A stretch of DNA of 64,000 bases from Streptomyces tailanensis (GTDB lineage: Bacteria; Actinomycetota; Actinomycetes; Streptomycetales; Streptomycetaceae). The DNA lies in NCBI RefSeq assembly GCF_008386495.1, contig NZ_VTHJ01000018.1, positions 1-64,000 on the forward strand, given 5' to 3'. The position numbers and the translations under genes were made by a program. The notes beneath the pieces were generated by a model. The model searched no databases, had not been told where the DNA came from, and saw only the letters and a program-made list of their open reading frames with translations. Below are positions 14,803 to 23,195 of the stretch, one piece after another. Position 1 is the first letter of the stretch. Each line of letters starts with the position of its first letter.

Positions 14803-15288
14803 TCACTCCTCGCGGTCCTCGCGGTCCTTCGAGGAACGGTCCTTCGAGGAACGGCGGCTCGTGCCGCGCTCGGCGCGCACATGCTGCTTCTCGCGCCCGG
14901 ACTCGCGGTCCTCGTCCTCCCCGCGTCCCTTCTGGAGCGACTCGGTGACGGCCTGGACCGCGCCCGTGAGCGCTCCCTTGCTCTTGCCCCGGGAGCCCGC
15001 CTCGGTGGCGTCCCCGACGATGTCCGTCAGCTGGGAGGGGGCCTTGCGTCCCGATTCCAGGTCCAGCCGGTTGCACGCCTCCGCGAAGCGCAGATACGTG
15101 TCGACACTGGCCACGACCACACGGGCGTCGACCTTCAGTATCTCGATGCCGACCAGGGAAACCCGTGCGAACGCGTCGATGACCAGGCCCCGGTCGAGGA
15201 CGAGTTCCAGTACGTCGTACAGATTCCCCGAGCCACCACCGGGACGGGCGGCGACGGCGCCGCCCTCGCCCTGCGGCACCACAGTCAC
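14803..15288 (-). CDS. gvpA: Gas vesicle structural protein GvpA
   Basis: The 161-aa protein has the GvpA core (about residues 20-75): NLYDVLELVLDRGLVIDAFA, RVSLVGIEILKVDARVVVAS, VDTYLRFAEACNRLDLE. GvpA forms the ribbed shell. Bacterial GvpA is normally about 70-145 aa; this one carries a 90-residue basic Ser/Arg/Glu tail, as Streptomyces forms do. GTG start at 15288 with GGGAAGAG upstream. It follows gvpO by 14 nt and precedes gvpF by 3 nt. Confidence 0.88.
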   Translation of the reverse strand: MTVVPQGEGGAVAARPGGGSGNLYDVLELVLDRGLVIDAFARVSLVGIEILKVDARVVVASVDTYLRFAEACNRLDLESGRKAPSQLTDIVGDATEAGSRGKSKGALTGAVQAVTESLQKGRGEDEDRESGREKQHVRAERGTSRRSSKDRSSKDREDREE

Positions 15289-15302
15289 GATCTCTTCCCT
15301 TC

Positions 15303-15647
15303 TCAGCGGCTGGTGCTGTTGCCCCTGTCGATCTGCGCGCGCGTGTACCGGCGTCCACGCTCATACGCCAGCAGCTTGCCCGCGGGGTCCAGAACGACCT
15401 GGTAGCTGGCCATCACGCTGCTTGTCTGCGGGATGCGCTCCAGTTCCTCGACCTCGACCTCGGCCTCCCAGCCCTCTTCGGTCGGTTTCAGCGCGGAAAC
15501 AGACTCGGGAGCGCGTCCCAGCAGCTCGGCGAGCTGCTCGACCGCGCTCCGCATGGCCTCGGGCGCGGAGACCCGGTCCCCGGCGGCCGCCTTCTGCCGC
15601 GACGAGGAACGGCGCTTCTCCGACTCACGGCCGTTCGTGGTCATCAC
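15303..15647 (-). CDS. gvpO: Gas vesicle protein GvpO
   Basis: The 114-aa protein matches GvpO: AVEQLAELLGRAPESVSALK, then EEGWEAEVEVEELERIP, then ASYQVVLDPAGKLLAYERGR and RYTRAQ. GvpO is essential for vesicle formation in haloarchaea and heads actinobacterial clusters. The N-terminus is Ser/Arg-rich. The start overlaps the end of the preceding gene by 23 nt. Confidence 0.88.
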   Translation of the reverse strand: MMTTNGRESEKRRSSSRQKAAAGDRVSAPEAMRSAVEQLAELLGRAPESVSALKPTEEGWEAEVEVEELERIPQTSSVMASYQVVLDPAGKLLAYERGRRYTRAQIDRGNSTSR

Positions 15648-15981
15648 CTTCCAGCTCTCTGTCCATCTTCGACCTCCCCGACCGCACCTGCCACTTCTGG
15701 CCGCGCCCGCGCTGCTCAGCCGCCGCCGCGCTGCTCAGCAGACGGCATTCCGGCACGAACAGCCAGAACTCGCAGCCCACGCTGAGGCGCACATCGGCGC
15801 CCCGCCGCCGCAGCTCCTCCGCGAACCGGCCGTCTCCGCCAGGTGAACGTTCGATGCTCCACCCGGTGGCGGGGGTCTCGCCCTCGCCGACCTCGTACAC
15901 GACACTCCGGTACGACAGCCCGTCCCTCTTGGGAGCCCCCTTGGGCGTCCCGCCGGCCGTCCCGCTCCCCCCGCTCGCCAT
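15625..15981 (-). CDS. Hypothetical protein at the head of the gas vesicle operon
   Basis: The 118-aa protein has a Gly/Ser-rich start, then SYRSVVYEVGEGETPATGWS, a helix FAEELRRRGADVRLSVGCEF and a C-terminal basic region. I do not recognise the family. The ATG at 15981 is followed by a 23-nt overlap with gvpO, so it is cotranslated with the gas vesicle genes and is likely an accessory or regulatory protein. One Cys, no signal peptide, no membrane segment. Confidence 0.6.
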   Translation of the reverse strand: MASGGSGTAGGTPKGAPKRDGLSYRSVVYEVGEGETPATGWSIERSPGGDGRFAEELRRRGADVRLSVGCEFWLFVPECRLLSSAAAAEQRGRGQKWQVRSGRSKMDRELEGDDHERP

Positions 15982-16072
15982 GCCCTGGGCCCAGTGTGGG
16001 GAGGGGGAGGGCGGGGCCGCTGTCGGGCGATGGTCCAGGGGTGGGCGACGAAGGTATGAGGTGTGGGCGCCA

Positions 16073-16813
16073 TCAGATGGAGGCCAGGTACGTGTGCAGG
16101 TGGCCCGCCCCTTCGAGCATCGCCCTCGTGCGCGCGGTGAGGGCCGTGGTGCGGGCGGTGATCGCGGAGCGCAGCGCGGCCGTGCTGCCCTCGCGGCGCA
16201 GGCCGTCCAGGACGGGGCGGATCTGGTCGAGGAGGTAGTGGTTGCGGCGCAGGGCGAGGATGAAGCGGGCGTCGCGCACCTCGTCGGGTGCGTAGTGGCG
16301 GTACCCGGTGCCGGGCTCGCGGCGCGGGGAGAGCAGCCCGGCCGCCTCCCATACGCGCAGGGTGGAGGTACGGACGCCGAGCAGCGCGGCGACCTCCCCG
16401 ATCAGCAGATCGGTGCCGGGCACGTCCTCCTCCGGCGGCTCCCCGGCCAGCGCTTCCAGGGCCTCGCCCGCCTCCCGCAGCGACACCCGCTCCGCGTGCA
16501 GCGCCGCGTGCGCCGCGTCCACCAGGGCCAGCGCCTCCGGTACGTCGCCCGCGTGCACCGTCCGCATGATCACCGCCGCGGCCACGGCCCCGTACCCCTT
16601 CACCATGGCCCGGTACGTCAGCAGCGCCCGCCGGTGCGTCTCCCCGAACACGCGGTACCCGGAGTCCGTACGCGGCACCGGAGGCAGCACACCGGCCTCC
16701 TCGTAGTTGCGGATCTGCTGCGTGGAGACACCGGTGAGGCGGGCGAGGTCGACGGGGCGGAGGCGGGTGGGGGAGGGTTCGGGACGGCGGGGTATCGGCG
16801 GTATCGAGGGCAT
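16073..16813 (-). CDS. MerR-family regulator with two helix-turn-helix segments
   Basis: A first MerR box, LRPVDLARLTGVSTQQIRNY and EEAGVLPPVPRTDSGYRVFG, is followed by a linker and a second, TDLLIGEVAALLGVRTSTLR and VWEAAGLLSPRREPGTGYRH. Double-MerR proteins of this kind (TioE-like, from memory) occur in actinobacteria. The C-terminal helices would bind an effector. Start is uncertain: ATG codons at 16840, 16831 and 16813 are all in frame and none has a good ribosome site; I give 16813. It lies upstream of the gas vesicle operon on the same strand (92 nt gap) and divergent from the sigma factor. Confidence 0.75.
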   Translation of the reverse strand: MPSIPPIPRRPEPSPTRLRPVDLARLTGVSTQQIRNYEEAGVLPPVPRTDSGYRVFGETHRRALLTYRAMVKGYGAVAAAVIMRTVHAGDVPEALALVDAAHAALHAERVSLREAGEALEALAGEPPEEDVPGTDLLIGEVAALLGVRTSTLRVWEAAGLLSPRREPGTGYRHYAPDEVRDARFILALRRNHYLLDQIRPVLDGLRREGSTAALRSAITARTTALTARTRAMLEGAGHLHTYLASI

Positions 16814-16916
16814 CGGCGGCGTTGGGGGCATCGAGGGCATCGGGGTGAAGACTAGGCCGCCCCGCGATGTGACCCATACCACAGAGACGAGAGGCGTCGA
16901 GCGGACAGGGGAGGGC

Positions 16917-17612
16917 GTGGAACTTTCTTTACGCGCCCGGGTGCGGGCCGGCGATCCGCAGGCGTTCGCCCAGCTCTTCCGTGCGCACGCGAGGGCGGTG
17001 TACAGCCATGCCGCACGGCTGACGGCGGACCCGAGCGCGGCGGAGGACGTGGTGTCGCTGACCTTCCTGGAGGCGTGGCGGCTGCGCGAGAGGCTGCTGT
17101 CGGACGCCGAGCTGACCGGCATCGACGACGGCGACGGCAGTCTGCGCCCCTGGCTGTTCGGCATCGCCACCAACGTGCTCCGCAACACCCGGCGCACCGC
17201 CCGGCGGCACAGCGCCGCCCTCGCCCGGCTGCCGGAGCGCCGGGCGGACCGCGAGACCGAGCCGGACTTCGCCGACGAACTCGTCGGCCGCATGGAGGAC
17301 TCCGAACGGCTCGCCGCCGCCCGCGTCGCCCTCACCAAACTCCGAAGACGGGAGCGCGAGGTCTTCGCGCTGTGCGTCTGGTCGGGGCTGAGCTACGCGG
17401 CCGCCGCCGAAGCCCTGGAGGTGCCCGTCAGCACCGTACGGTCGCGTCTCGCCCGCGCCCGGCAGCGGCTGCGCGGCCTCGCGGAGGCGGAACTCGTACG
17501 GCAGTCGGCGGCGCGGCGAACCAGAACGAGACCCCTCCCGGGCAGCGGACAGGAACCAGGTGGCCGCACGGAAGCGGCCCGGTCGGCACAGGCACAGGAG
17601 AGACACCGATGA
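16917..17612 (+). CDS. ECF-type RNA polymerase sigma factor
   Basis: The 231-aa protein has region 2 (FAQLFRAHARAVYSHAARLT, AEDVVSLTFLEAWR) and region 4 (LRRREREVFALCVWSGLSYA, then ALEVPVSTVRSRLARARQRL). An Arg/Gln-rich tail follows. I use the GTG at 16917, preceded by AGGGGAGGG; an in-frame GTG at 16842 is possible. The stop overlaps the next gene (ATGA), whose product has a membrane segment, so the pair resembles a sigma factor with a membrane partner or anti-sigma factor. Confidence 0.88.
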   Translation: MELSLRARVRAGDPQAFAQLFRAHARAVYSHAARLTADPSAAEDVVSLTFLEAWRLRERLLSDAELTGIDDGDGSLRPWLFGIATNVLRNTRRTARRHSAALARLPERRADRETEPDFADELVGRMEDSERLAAARVALTKLRRREREVFALCVWSGLSYAAAAEALEVPVSTVRSRLARARQRLRGLAEAELVRQSAARRTRTRPLPGSGQEPGGRTEAARSAQAQERHR

Positions 17613-18745
17613 ACCCCGAGGAACGCGCGGAACTGGCCCGGCTGCTGCCGAGCCCGGGTGATCCGGTCCTGCCGAGCGACCGCCTGCTCCAGCTGGAGGA
17701 CCACCTGATGCGAGAGATCACCGGCGAGGAAGCCCTGCGGACGGACTTAGTGGTGGAGACCCCGCAGCCCGACGCGACCGGGGACGCCACCGAGGACGTC
17801 CCGTCGTACGACGCGGCGGTGGAGATACGGCGGCCGTCGTCATCCGCGTACGTCCGCCGCCCGCGACGCCGTGGCTTCGGCCGGCCCGGAGGCCCGCGGC
17901 GTCGTCGGACGGCGCTGATCGCGGTGCCGTTCGGCGCGGCTGTCGCGGTGGCCTCCGTGCTGGTGATGGTGGCCGTGAGCGACCCGGACCGCCCGGCCAC
18001 CGACGCGGACGCCCTGCGCCTGCTGGACCGCATCGCCGGTGCCGCGACGGCGACGACGGCCACCATGCCGCCCCTGCGCGACGACCAGTACATCTACACC
18101 GAGGTCCGGGGCACGATGAAAGCCCCGATGGAGGCCTGGATGGAGACCCCGGAGGCCGACGAGAAGGAGACCAAGGAGGCCGCCAAGAAGGAGTACCCGT
18201 ACCACCGCATCGACTGGGTCGCCGTCGACGGCAAGCGAAACGGCCTCGCCAGGACCACCTGGCCGGAGGGGCAGTACATCCCCGAGGGGATGCCGGATGG
18301 GGACATCAAGGAGGCCCTTGAGAAAACCACCGAGGACATGACGCTCTCCGCCGACCCGAACGGCTTCAACTACCGCGAGCTGCAGAAGATGCCCACCGAC
18401 CCCGACAAGCTGTACGAGAAGGTGTGGGCCGAAACGAGCGGGCAGGGGCCGACGCACGAGGAGGCCGCGCTGGAGTACATCGACACGATGCTCGACATCG
18501 CGCAACTGCTGCCCGAACTCGACAGCGCCCTCGTCCGTGCCGCCGCCAAGGTCCCCGGCGTGACCGTCGTCCAGAACGCGAAGGACGCCGTCGGCCGAGA
18601 AGGCATCGGCCTGTCCTTCGGCCAGGGCGAGGATCGCGTCGTCCGGGTCTTCGACAAGCAGAGCCTGAAGTACCTCGGCTCGGACAGGGAGGCCCTGCTG
18701 GAGGTGGGGGTCGTCGACAAGAAGGGGGAGGCGCTGGGCGACTGA
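17609..18745 (+). CDS. CU044_5270-family membrane protein, likely partner of the ECF sigma factor
   Basis: The 378-aa protein has a cytosolic N-terminus (ERAELARLLPSPGDPVLPSD then RLLQLEDHLM), one membrane helix near residue 110 (ALIAVPFGAAVAVASVLVMV) and an external domain with DDQYIYTEVRG, WVAVDGKRNGLARTTW and an ALVRAAAKVPGVTVVQNAKD segment. This is the CU044_5270 pattern, commonly encoded after ECF sigma genes and proposed to act as anti-sigma or sensor. The ATG overlaps the sigma stop by 4 nt. The external half would sense an envelope signal. Confidence 0.8.
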   Translation: MNPEERAELARLLPSPGDPVLPSDRLLQLEDHLMREITGEEALRTDLVVETPQPDATGDATEDVPSYDAAVEIRRPSSSAYVRRPRRRGFGRPGGPRRRRTALIAVPFGAAVAVASVLVMVAVSDPDRPATDADALRLLDRIAGAATATTATMPPLRDDQYIYTEVRGTMKAPMEAWMETPEADEKETKEAAKKEYPYHRIDWVAVDGKRNGLARTTWPEGQYIPEGMPDGDIKEALEKTTEDMTLSADPNGFNYRELQKMPTDPDKLYEKVWAETSGQGPTHEEAALEYIDTMLDIAQLLPELDSALVRAAAKVPGVTVVQNAKDAVGREGIGLSFGQGEDRVVRVFDKQSLKYLGSDREALLEVGVVDKKGEALGD

Positions 18746-18788
18746 GGACTCCGGTACGGCGTGGGCGGACGAAGCGTACGGCGGCCCC

Positions 18789-19772
18789 TTACCCCTCGTC
18801 GCCGCCCACCCGCAGCAGCAGCTTCCCCACGCTCTTGCGCGCCCCCATCAACCGGTGCGCCCCCGCCGCCTCCGCCAGCGCGAACTCCGCCGTCACCGGA
18901 AGTGATACGACCCCGTCGACGACCGCGGCGAACGCCCGCTCGGCGAGGGCGCGCAGCTCGGCGGGGGCCGTCTTGGCCAGCGCCAGGACGGAGAACCCGG
19001 AGACGGTCAGCCCGCGGGGGTAGAGCTCGGGCTGGCCGACGGTCCACGGCTCGGCCCCGCTCGCGTTGCCGAAGGAGACGAGGCGGCCGAAGGGGGCGAG
19101 GGAGGCGAGGCCGGTGCGGAGGGTGTCGCCGCCGACCGGGTCGAGGACGAGGTCGACGCCACGGCCGCCGGTGGCTTCCCGCACCTCCTCCGTGAACCCG
19201 CCGACGAAGACCTCGTCGTACCCGTGGTCGAGCGCGTGCTTCGCCTTGGCCGCGTCCGACACGACCCCGTACACGGCCCCGGCCCCCGCCGCCTTCGCCA
19301 ACTGCCCCGCCACGGTGCCGATCCCCCCGGCCGCGCCCTGCACGAGGACGCTGTCGCCGGGCCGGATCCCGCCGACCGAGTGCACGAGCGCGTACGCCGT
19401 CGGCAGCACGGTGGGGAGCGTGGCGCCGGTACGGAGGCCGACGCCTTCGGGCAGCGGGAACACGGTCACCGCGTCGGCCACCACGACCTCCGCGTACGCC
19501 CCGGCATCCGTCAGCGCGGTCACCTCCTGCCCGACCGCGAACCCGTCCACCCCCGGGCCGAGCGCGCGCACCCGCCCGGAGACCTCAAGGCCGGGCCGGT
19601 ACGGCAGCGCGGCCACCCGGTAGCCGTCGGAACGGGCCTTGAGATCGGCGAAGTTCACGCCCGCGTACGCCACATCGACGCTCACCTGCCCCGGCCCGGG
19701 CTCGGGAACCTCGGCCTCGACCACCTCCAGAACCTCGGGACCGCCGTACTCCCGGAACTCGATCGCGCGCAT
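18789..19772 (-). CDS. Quinone oxidoreductase-like medium-chain dehydrogenase
   Basis: The 327-aa protein has a GroES-like N-terminus (MRAIEFREYGGPEVLEVVEA, GVNFADLKARSDGY) and a Rossmann domain with the NADPH motif VLVQGAAGGIGTVAGQLAKA. No catalytic or structural zinc Cys cluster is seen, so it belongs to the zinc-free QOR branch, reducing quinones or enals with NADPH. It is divergent from an ArsR-type regulator with 119 bp between starts and is probably controlled by it. Confidence 0.85.
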   Translation of the reverse strand: MRAIEFREYGGPEVLEVVEAEVPEPGPGQVSVDVAYAGVNFADLKARSDGYRVAALPYRPGLEVSGRVRALGPGVDGFAVGQEVTALTDAGAYAEVVVADAVTVFPLPEGVGLRTGATLPTVLPTAYALVHSVGGIRPGDSVLVQGAAGGIGTVAGQLAKAAGAGAVYGVVSDAAKAKHALDHGYDEVFVGGFTEEVREATGGRGVDLVLDPVGGDTLRTGLASLAPFGRLVSFGNASGAEPWTVGQPELYPRGLTVSGFSVLALAKTAPAELRALAERAFAAVVDGVVSLPVTAEFALAEAAGAHRLMGARKSVGKLLLRVGGDEG

Positions 19773-19814
19773 GCCAAACTCCCCGCTCGACTGCCGAGTC
19801 CGACTGGACCCGAC

Positions 19815-19870
19815 TGTTCAATGAAAAGCGAACACTCGCGACTGTATGGTTTTCATCGAACACTCGGCAA
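19815..19870. promoter_or_regulatory. Divergent control region with repeated CGAACACTCG boxes
   Basis: The intergenic region between the oxidoreductase and the ArsR gene holds two direct CGAACACTCG boxes (19829-19838 and 19857-19866, 28 nt apart) and an inverted pair ATGAAAA / TTTTCAT that spans them (19821-19827 and 19850-19856). This is a likely operator for the ArsR protein. Confidence 0.5.
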
Positions 19871-19891
19871 GCCCTACCGGAGGAGCCGGTC

Positions 19892-20233
19892 ATGACCCAG
19901 CGCGGCACGAGTCGCGGCAGCAGCCATCGGGTCGCCCCCGAACACACCCACCCCGACGACGTCCCCGTCCTGACCGCCCTCGCCGCCCTCGCCGACCCCG
20001 TACGCATCGCCCTCGTACGGGAGTTGGCGGGTTCCCCGGTCTGGACCCGCAGCTGCGGCAGCTTCGACGTCCCCGTCGGCAAGGCAGCCCTCAGTCACCA
20101 CTTCTCCGTACTGCGCGCCGCCGGCCTCGTGGAGCAGCGCGACGAGGGCCCAAAGCGCGTCAACCGCCTCAGACGCGAGGAATTCGACACCCGCTTCCCG
20201 GGGTTGCTCGCACTCGTCCTGCGCGAGGACTGA
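19892..20233 (+). CDS. ArsR-type helix-turn-helix regulator
   Basis: The 113-aa protein has VLTALAALADPVRIALVREL, a Cys-Gly-Ser-Phe segment (RSCGSFDVPVGKAALSHHFS) as the recognition helix region, and a wing AGLVEQRDEGPKRVNRLRRE. It resembles redox- or electrophile-responsive ArsR/YodB-like regulators more than metal sensors, but only one Cys is present. It is divergent from the quinone oxidoreductase gene, a common pairing in Streptomyces. Confidence 0.85.
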   Translation: MTQRGTSRGSSHRVAPEHTHPDDVPVLTALAALADPVRIALVRELAGSPVWTRSCGSFDVPVGKAALSHHFSVLRAAGLVEQRDEGPKRVNRLRREEFDTRFPGLLALVLRED

Positions 20234-20243
20234 ACTCCCGGCC

Positions 20244-20654
20244 CTACTCCTCGCCGTCCTTCTTCCCCTCGCTCTTGTCCCGCTTCTCGTCCTCCTGCCG
20301 CTTCAACTCTTCCTCGCGGCGGCGGAGATCGGCCTCCCAGCTCTTGAGGAGCGACTCGTCCTTCTTGTTGTCCTCGGCGAGGGACTTCAGGAACTCGGGG
20401 TTGTCGTCCGGGGCCACGTACTCGATGCGGTGGTTGCGGTGCCACTCCGAGGGGGTGCGGCCGTTCGCGGGGACGTGGCGCATCTTGCCCGCCGCCAGCC
20501 AGACGATCGGGCCGACGATCCAGAAGAGCAGGATGATGAAGACCCAGGCGATCTTGGGCAGATGCTTCGCCTCGTCCTCGGGGGTGTTGAGGCAGTCGAT
20601 GAAGGCGTAGATCGTCAGCGCCAGCGGCACGAGGTACATCAACACCCTGAGCAT
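20244..20654 (-). CDS. PLDc_N-domain membrane protein
   Basis: The 136-aa protein has two membrane helices (LMYLVPLALTIYAFIDCLNT and IAWVFIILLFWIVGPIVWLA) typical of the phospholipase D N-terminal (PLDc_N) domain without the enzymatic part. A long charged, probably coiled C-terminus follows (LRRREEELKRQEDEKRDKSE). ATG at 20654. Function unknown; small proteins like this occur widely in actinobacteria. It is convergent with the ArsR gene (10 nt apart) and divergent from mqnL. Confidence 0.75.
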   Translation of the reverse strand: MLRVLMYLVPLALTIYAFIDCLNTPEDEAKHLPKIAWVFIILLFWIVGPIVWLAAGKMRHVPANGRTPSEWHRNHRIEYVAPDDNPEFLKSLAEDNKKDESLLKSWEADLRRREEELKRQEDEKRDKSEGKKDGEE

Positions 20655-20791
20655 GGAACAGGCCCCCTGGAAGCAGTGACGGCGGTGCGGGAGCCGTACG
20701 TGTACGTACCGGCCCTCCGCCCATGATGGTCGGGACCGCGAGCGGGGCCCCATGACGGGGTCAGGGTAGCCCCTCGGGGATACTTGACCCC

Positions 20792-22249
20792 ATGGCTTAC
20801 GACGATCTTCGCTCCCTGCTCCGCGCACTGGAGCGCGAGGGCGATCTCAAGCGCATCAAGGCCGAGGTCGACCCGTGTCTGGAAGTCGGGGAGATCGTCG
20901 ACCGGGTGAACAAGTCCGGCGGCCCGGCGCTGCTCTTCGAGAACGTGAAGGGCTCCTCGATGCCCCTCGCGATGAACGTCTTCGGCACCGACCGCCGCCT
21001 GCTGAAGGCGCTCGGCCTGAAGTCGTACGACGAGATCAGCGGCAAGATCGGCGGCCTGCTCAAGCCCGAGCTGCCGCACGGGTTCGTGGGGGTGCGCGAG
21101 GCCTTCGGGAAGCTCGGAGCGATGGCCCATGTCCCGCCGAAGAAGGTGAAGTCCGACAGCGCGCCGGTCCAGGAGGTCGTCCTGCTCGGCGACGACGTCG
21201 ACTTGGAGCAGCTCCCGGCGCTGTTCACCTGGCCCAAGGACGGCGGCTCCTTCTTCAATCTGGGCCTCACCCACACCAAGCACCCCGAGACCGGCGTACG
21301 CAACCTCGGCCTCTACCGCCTCCAGCGCCACGACAAGCGCACCATCGGCATGCACTGGCAGATCCACAAGGACAGCCGCAACCACTACCAGGTGGCCGCG
21401 AAGCGCGGCGAGCGACTGCCGGTCGCCATCGCCTTCGGCTGCCCGCCGGCCGTGACGTACGCCTCGACCGCGCCGTTGCCGGGCGACATCGACGAGTACC
21501 TGTTCGCCGGGTTCGTCGCGGGCAGGCGGATCGAGATGGTCGACTGCAAGACGGTGCCGTTGCAGGTGCCGGCGAACGCGGAGGTCGTCATCGAGGGCTG
21601 GCTGGAGCCCGGCGAGATGCTCCCCGAGGGCCCGTTCGGCGACCACACCGGCTTCTACACACCGCAGGAACCGTTCCCCGCGCTGAAGATCGACTGCGTG
21701 ACGATGCGGAAGCGGCCGCTGCTGCAGTCGATCGTGGTCGGCCGCCCGCCGACGGAGGACGGGCCGTTGGGCAGGGCGACGGAGCGTTTCTTCCTCCCCC
21801 TGTTGAAGATCATCGTGCCGGACATCGTGGACTACCACCTCCCCGAGGCGGGCGGCTTCCACAACTGCGCGATCGTCTCGATCGAGAAGAAGTACCCGAA
21901 GCACGCGCAGAAGGTCATGCACGCCATCTGGGGCGCCCACATGATGTCCCTGACCAAGCTGATCGTCGTCGTCGACGCCGACTGCGACGTCCACGACCTC
22001 CACGAGGTCGCCTGGCGCGCCCTCGGCAACACGGACTACGCCCGCGACCTCACGGTCGTCGAAGGCCCGGTGGACCATCTGGACCACGCCTCCTACCAGC
22101 AGTTCTGGGGCGGCAAGGCGGGGATCGACGCGACGAAGAAGTGGATCGAGGAGGGGTACACGAGGGACGGGGGCTGGCCGGACATGGTGGAGTCCGACCC
22201 GGCCACGGCGGCCCTGGTGGACCGCCGCTGGAAGGAGTACGGACTGTGA
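20792..22249 (+). CDS. mqnL: UbiD-family decarboxylase of the futalosine menaquinone pathway (MqnL)
   Basis: The 485-aa protein is a UbiD-type decarboxylase (prFMN-dependent in the family): GPALLFENVKGSSMPLAMNV, a central THTKHPETGVRNLGLYRLQR, EVVIEGWLEPGEMLPEGPFG and DYHLPEAGGFHNCAIVSIEK. In the futalosine route it is proposed to decarboxylate the prenylated or unprenylated 1,4-dihydroxy-6-naphthoate. The UbiA-type MqnP starts in its stop codon, and a UbiX-like MqnM is nearby. A GATACT -10-like hexamer ends seven bases before the ATG, so the mRNA is probably leaderless. Confidence 0.9.
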   Translation: MAYDDLRSLLRALEREGDLKRIKAEVDPCLEVGEIVDRVNKSGGPALLFENVKGSSMPLAMNVFGTDRRLLKALGLKSYDEISGKIGGLLKPELPHGFVGVREAFGKLGAMAHVPPKKVKSDSAPVQEVVLLGDDVDLEQLPALFTWPKDGGSFFNLGLTHTKHPETGVRNLGLYRLQRHDKRTIGMHWQIHKDSRNHYQVAAKRGERLPVAIAFGCPPAVTYASTAPLPGDIDEYLFAGFVAGRRIEMVDCKTVPLQVPANAEVVIEGWLEPGEMLPEGPFGDHTGFYTPQEPFPALKIDCVTMRKRPLLQSIVVGRPPTEDGPLGRATERFFLPLLKIIVPDIVDYHLPEAGGFHNCAIVSIEKKYPKHAQKVMHAIWGAHMMSLTKLIVVVDADCDVHDLHEVAWRALGNTDYARDLTVVEGPVDHLDHASYQQFWGGKAGIDATKKWIEEGYTRDGGWPDMVESDPATAALVDRRWKEYGL

Positions 22250-23148
22250 GCAGCGCCTCCGCGGCCATCCCCCAGCCCGGCCGGACGAAAGCGTTCCTCC
22301 GCCTGGTGATGATCGAGCACTCGATCTTCGCGCTGCCCTTCGCGTACATCGCCTCGTTGACCGCGATGTTCCAGCTGGACGGGAACATCCACTGGGGCCG
22401 TCTGCTCCTGGTCACCATCTGCATGGTGGGCCTGCGCACCTTCGCGATGGCGGTCAACCGGATCATCGACCGCGAGATCGACGCCCGTAACCCGCGTACG
22501 GCGCACCGCGAGTTGGTGACGGGCGCGATGTCCGTCCGCCACGCCTGGACGGGCGCCCTGATCGCGGTCGTCGTCTTCCTCGGCTCGGCGGCCCTGCTGA
22601 ACCCCCTGTGCCTGGCCCTGGCCCCCATCGCCGTGATCCCGATGGCGGTCTACCCCTACGGCAAACGCTTCACGAACTACCCCCAGGCGATCCTCGGCCT
22701 CGCCCAGGCCATGGGCCCGGTGGGCGGCTGGCTGGCGATCACGGGTGCCTGGTCCTGGGACGCGGTCATCCTCGGCCTGGCGGTGGGCGTCTGGATCGGC
22801 GGCTTCGACCTGATCTACGCCTGCCAGGACGTCGACTCCGACCGCGAGACGGGTGTCCTCTCGGTCCCGGCCCGCTTCGGTATCCCGGGGGCGGTGTGGG
22901 CGGCGCGGGTGTGCCACGCCCTGACGACGGGCCTGTTCATCTGGTACGCCGTGGTGACCGACGCGGGCACCTTCCTCTGGCTGGGTCTGGCGATCGTGGC
23001 GGGCGCGTTCGTGTACGAGCACACGATCGTCCGGCCGCACGACTTGTCTCGCCTGAACCGTGCGTTCTTCAGCGTCAACGGGTTCATCGGAATTGCCCTG
23101 TTCGTGTGTGCGCTGCTTGATCTTCTGGTTCGGGGTCTGACCGTGTAG
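22246..23148 (+). CDS. mqnP: UbiA-type polyprenyltransferase MqnP
   Basis: The 300-aa integral membrane prenyltransferase has the first Asp-rich motif NRIIDREIDARNPRT (residues 71-85), the second in YACQDVDSDRETG, and about eight membrane helices. It attaches the polyprenyl chain to dihydroxynaphthoate in menaquinone synthesis by the futalosine pathway. GTG start overlaps the mqnL stop (GTGA), so the two are translationally coupled. Confidence 0.9.
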   Translation: MSSASAAIPQPGRTKAFLRLVMIEHSIFALPFAYIASLTAMFQLDGNIHWGRLLLVTICMVGLRTFAMAVNRIIDREIDARNPRTAHRELVTGAMSVRHAWTGALIAVVVFLGSAALLNPLCLALAPIAVIPMAVYPYGKRFTNYPQAILGLAQAMGPVGGWLAITGAWSWDAVILGLAVGVWIGGFDLIYACQDVDSDRETGVLSVPARFGIPGAVWAARVCHALTTGLFIWYAVVTDAGTFLWLGLAIVAGAFVYEHTIVRPHDLSRLNRAFFSVNGFIGIALFVCALLDLLVRGLTV

Positions 23149-23195
23149 CTACGGTGCGGCCTACCATCGAGAGCAGGAACCCCAGGGAGGCCAGC

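Noticed and set aside
20639..22087. Long open frame on the minus strand opposite mqnL
   Set aside because: It mirrors a well-supported UbiD gene. High-GC codon bias leaves long antisense frames open; the product is low-complexity Val/Asp/Arg-rich and has no recognisable domain.
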